From positions 1-6,310 of the forward strand of contig CAZBWV010000050.1 in assembly GCA_964495805.1 (NCBI GenBank): 6,310 nucleotides of DNA. The letters are read 5' to 3'. The position numbers and the translations under genes were made by a program. The stretch is from JALXCH01 sp964495805 (GTDB lineage Bacteria; Calditrichota; Calditrichia; RBG-13-44-9). Below, in pieces: positions 4,757 to 6,310 of this stretch. The notes under the pieces were generated by a model. The model was not told the DNA's origin, ran no database searches, and was given only the letters and a program-made list of their open reading frames with translations. The first letter of the stretch is position 1. Each line of letters begins with the position of its first letter.

Positions 4757-6310
4757 TTACCGCACCAGCAGCATTTTTCGGGTGAAATGAAGGTTGTTGG
4801 TGAGAAGATCGAAAACATATACTCCGGAGGGAACCGAAACGCCCCGATTATCCGTTCCGTCCCATACAAAGGTGTGAATTCCCGCCTGGCGATATCCCTG
4901 AAATAACGTTTTAATCCGCTTGCCGGACAGATCGAAAACGGAAACGGAAATTTTTACCGGTCGTGCCAGTTGCACGGGAATGATGGTGCTGGAGTTAAAC
5001 GGATTGGGAAAATTAGGATAGATGACATACTGATCGGGATGAAAAGATGATTTGGAATCGTGCTGATGTTGGGATATTTTTAGTTGAATTGTTTTTAATT
5101 CCGTTCGAATGCCGGAATAATCCACCTGCATCAGCCTATACCAGATAGTGGATAAGGATGAGGATGGAATCAGATCGATAGTTCCGTAATGTTGCGGGGT
5201 AGTGGAATTCCCTTTGCTTTTCAGCGCCGCATCGGTTTGATACGACTGAATCAGGACAAAATTGCTATCGGTATCAGTTTTACGGTATAATTCAAAACCA
5301 AGATTGTTGAATTCACTGGAAACAGTCCAGTTCAGATAAATAATACTTTTTCTTATTTGCCCGGTAAAACTTTTTAATTGCACCGGCAGCGAATTATCAT
5401 CATAAATAACAATGGCCAGGTTAAAGCTGTCGGCAATGGATTTCCAATCGAAGCAATGGACATTTTGATCATCCGATTGCGCCCAGAGTGCACCGTTAGG
5501 CAAATTGGGTAATGCATATTGAGTGAGAGCCAAACCGTCCGTTTCTTTGGGTATGTGAGGTGATTTACCCGTGAACGTGCCGATATGATGATATTTTTTG
5601 CGCGAGAAAATTTCGAACTCCGTAGCACTACCTATCTGGTCTGAGATAATGACATAGCCACTATCACCTCCACAATCGTAAATTACAAGACCTTCTACAT
5701 CACCAGTGAAATATCCACTGCCGAATCGTGTAAGTAAGTTTTGTCCGAATAGGGAATACACATACACTTCTCCCTGTTCGTCAGCAACCAATACTCGCCC
5801 CAGATTGTGATCCACCACAATGGATTCTTCTCCTGCCGGGTATGAATTGAAGGAAGTGTGCAAAACTGCGTTCAGGGTACCGTTATCATCGAAAAGACGA
5901 TACACATACACAGGATGCTTACTGGAACCTGGATCCGTGATGTACACATACAACTCATTTTCATACCAGTTTACCGCCACACCATAAGGCCGATCCAGAA
6001 CGTTTTCCGCAAAATAGCCAAGGAACTGTTCCCCTGGCAGCTTAAATACGGAAAAACGATGGTTATCTCGTTCTACAACGATTAACAGGTCGATTTTTTC
6101 GTTTCCCAGCACAAAGTCGTATGCTACAGCCACACCATTGGGTCGATCCAATTCTCCTGGACCACTTCCTGGCGTTCCCAGAGTACCCAGATAAGAACCT
6201 GTCGAAGGAGCATCTTTTTCCAGATTTCCGGATTTTTTCGCTGTGGTGTACAGGATACTATTCAATGGGTCCGGAGCAACCCAGATGGCTGGGGAATCCA
6301 ATGTACTCGT
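4757..6310 (-). CDS. Secreted beta-propeller phytase-like protein with T9SS C-terminal domain (5' end missing)
   Basis: The 517 visible residues run open to the window edge, so the start and the expected signal peptide lie outside. Residues about 5-296 align by eye with beta-propeller phytases (calcium-dependent phytate hydrolysis): DSPAIWVAPDP at the start, KKSG (25-28), V-A-Y-D-F then R81, an E162-centred VVD segment, DVEGLVIYD (204-212) with Q225, TDG (257-259), and AQSDDQN...DWKSIAD near the end. D204, E206 and Q225 match positions I recall as calcium ligands in Bacillus enzymes. The second Asp of the usual DDPAIW is Ser, and the usual QDGEN is altered. LDRPxGVAV occurs twice (54-62, 105-113), as in NHL repeats. 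Residues about 308-413 are a fibronectin-like LPVQLKSFT module. Residues 428-517 are a T9SS type A / FlgD-like domain (YPNFPNPFN, WDGTDNRG, SGVYVF, KMLLVR). It is probably exported or surface-attached. Phytase activity is inferred and uncertain; a related phosphatase or a non-catalytic propeller is possible. Confidence 0.78.
   Translation of the reverse strand, partial: TSTLDSPAIWVAPDPLNSILYTTAKKSGNLEKDAPSTGSYLGTLGTPGSGPGELDRPNGVAVAYDFVLGNEKIDLLIVVERDNHRFSVFKLPGEQFLGYFAENVLDRPYGVAVNWYENELYVYITDPGSSKHPVYVYRLFDDNGTLNAVLHTSFNSYPAGEESIVVDHNLGRVLVADEQGEVYVYSLFGQNLLTRFGSGYFTGDVEGLVIYDCGGDSGYVIISDQIGSATEFEIFSRKKYHHIGTFTGKSPHIPKETDGLALTQYALPNLPNGALWAQSDDQNVHCFDWKSIADSFNLAIVIYDDNSLPVQLKSFTGQIRKSIIYLNWTVSSEFNNLGFELYRKTDTDSNFVLIQSYQTDAALKSKGNSTTPQHYGTIDLIPSSSLSTIWYRLMQVDYSGIRTELKTIQLKISQHQHDSKSSFHPDQYVIYPNFPNPFNSSTIIPVQLARPVKISVSVFDLSGKRIKTLFQGYRQAGIHTFVWDGTDNRGVSVPSGVYVFDLLTNNLHFTRKMLLVR

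Noticed and set aside
6299..6301. A TTG start for the propeller gene inside the window
   Set aside because: The frame stays open to the window edge and the codon lies next to the DSPAIW motif, leaving no room for the signal peptide expected of a T9SS cargo. It is best read as an internal leucine of a gene cut by the edge.

Overview
This window looks like chromosomal DNA from a bacterium of the Fibrobacterota-Chlorobi-Bacteroidota (FCB) side of the tree. The best evidence is the large gene at the right edge. It ends in a type IX secretion (T9SS) type A / FlgD-like C-terminal module (YPNFPNPFN ... SGVYVF ... KMLLVR) preceded by an 'LPVxLxSFT' fibronectin-like module, a pairing I associate with Ignavibacteria, Calditrichota and related lineages. 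The short intergenic repeats at the left edge fit that too. The exact phylum cannot be fixed from this window.

Layout, left to right. Bases 1-331 hold no gene but do hold repeats: a REP-like GC-rich element at the very edge, an A/T hairpin, and a family of CAGGATG/CATCCTG words that build a 15-bp stem-loop. Then comes a plus-strand four-helix membrane protein of the isoprenylcysteine carboxyl methyltransferase (ICMT)-like family (332-847). It converges, with 58 bp between, on a minus-strand EamA/DMT-type ten-helix transporter (906-1805). A 177-bp gap with a hairpin follows. Next come two minus-strand radical-SAM methylthiotransferases in tandem, transcribed in the order mtaB (4653-3364) then miaB (3320-1983), with 43 bp between them and a good sigma70-like promoter before mtaB. 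The right end (4757-6310, minus strand) is the 3' part of a secreted beta-propeller protein related to beta-propeller phytases; its start lies beyond the window.

How the genes work together. The clear functional unit is mtaB-miaB. Both enzymes add a methylthio group at C2 of the modified adenosine at tRNA position 37, MtaB on t6A37 and MiaB on i6A37, so a shared transcript would couple decoding of ANN codons and UNN codons. The transporter may be on the same strand by chance, and the ICMT-like gene is separate. The propeller protein appears to be an independent exported enzyme or binding protein.

No wholly new system is evident. The observations most worth a second look are the diverged phytase-like propeller with NHL-like sequence in its first blades and changed signature residues, the two intergenic repeat families, and the mtaB-miaB pairing with its repeat-bearing promoter.
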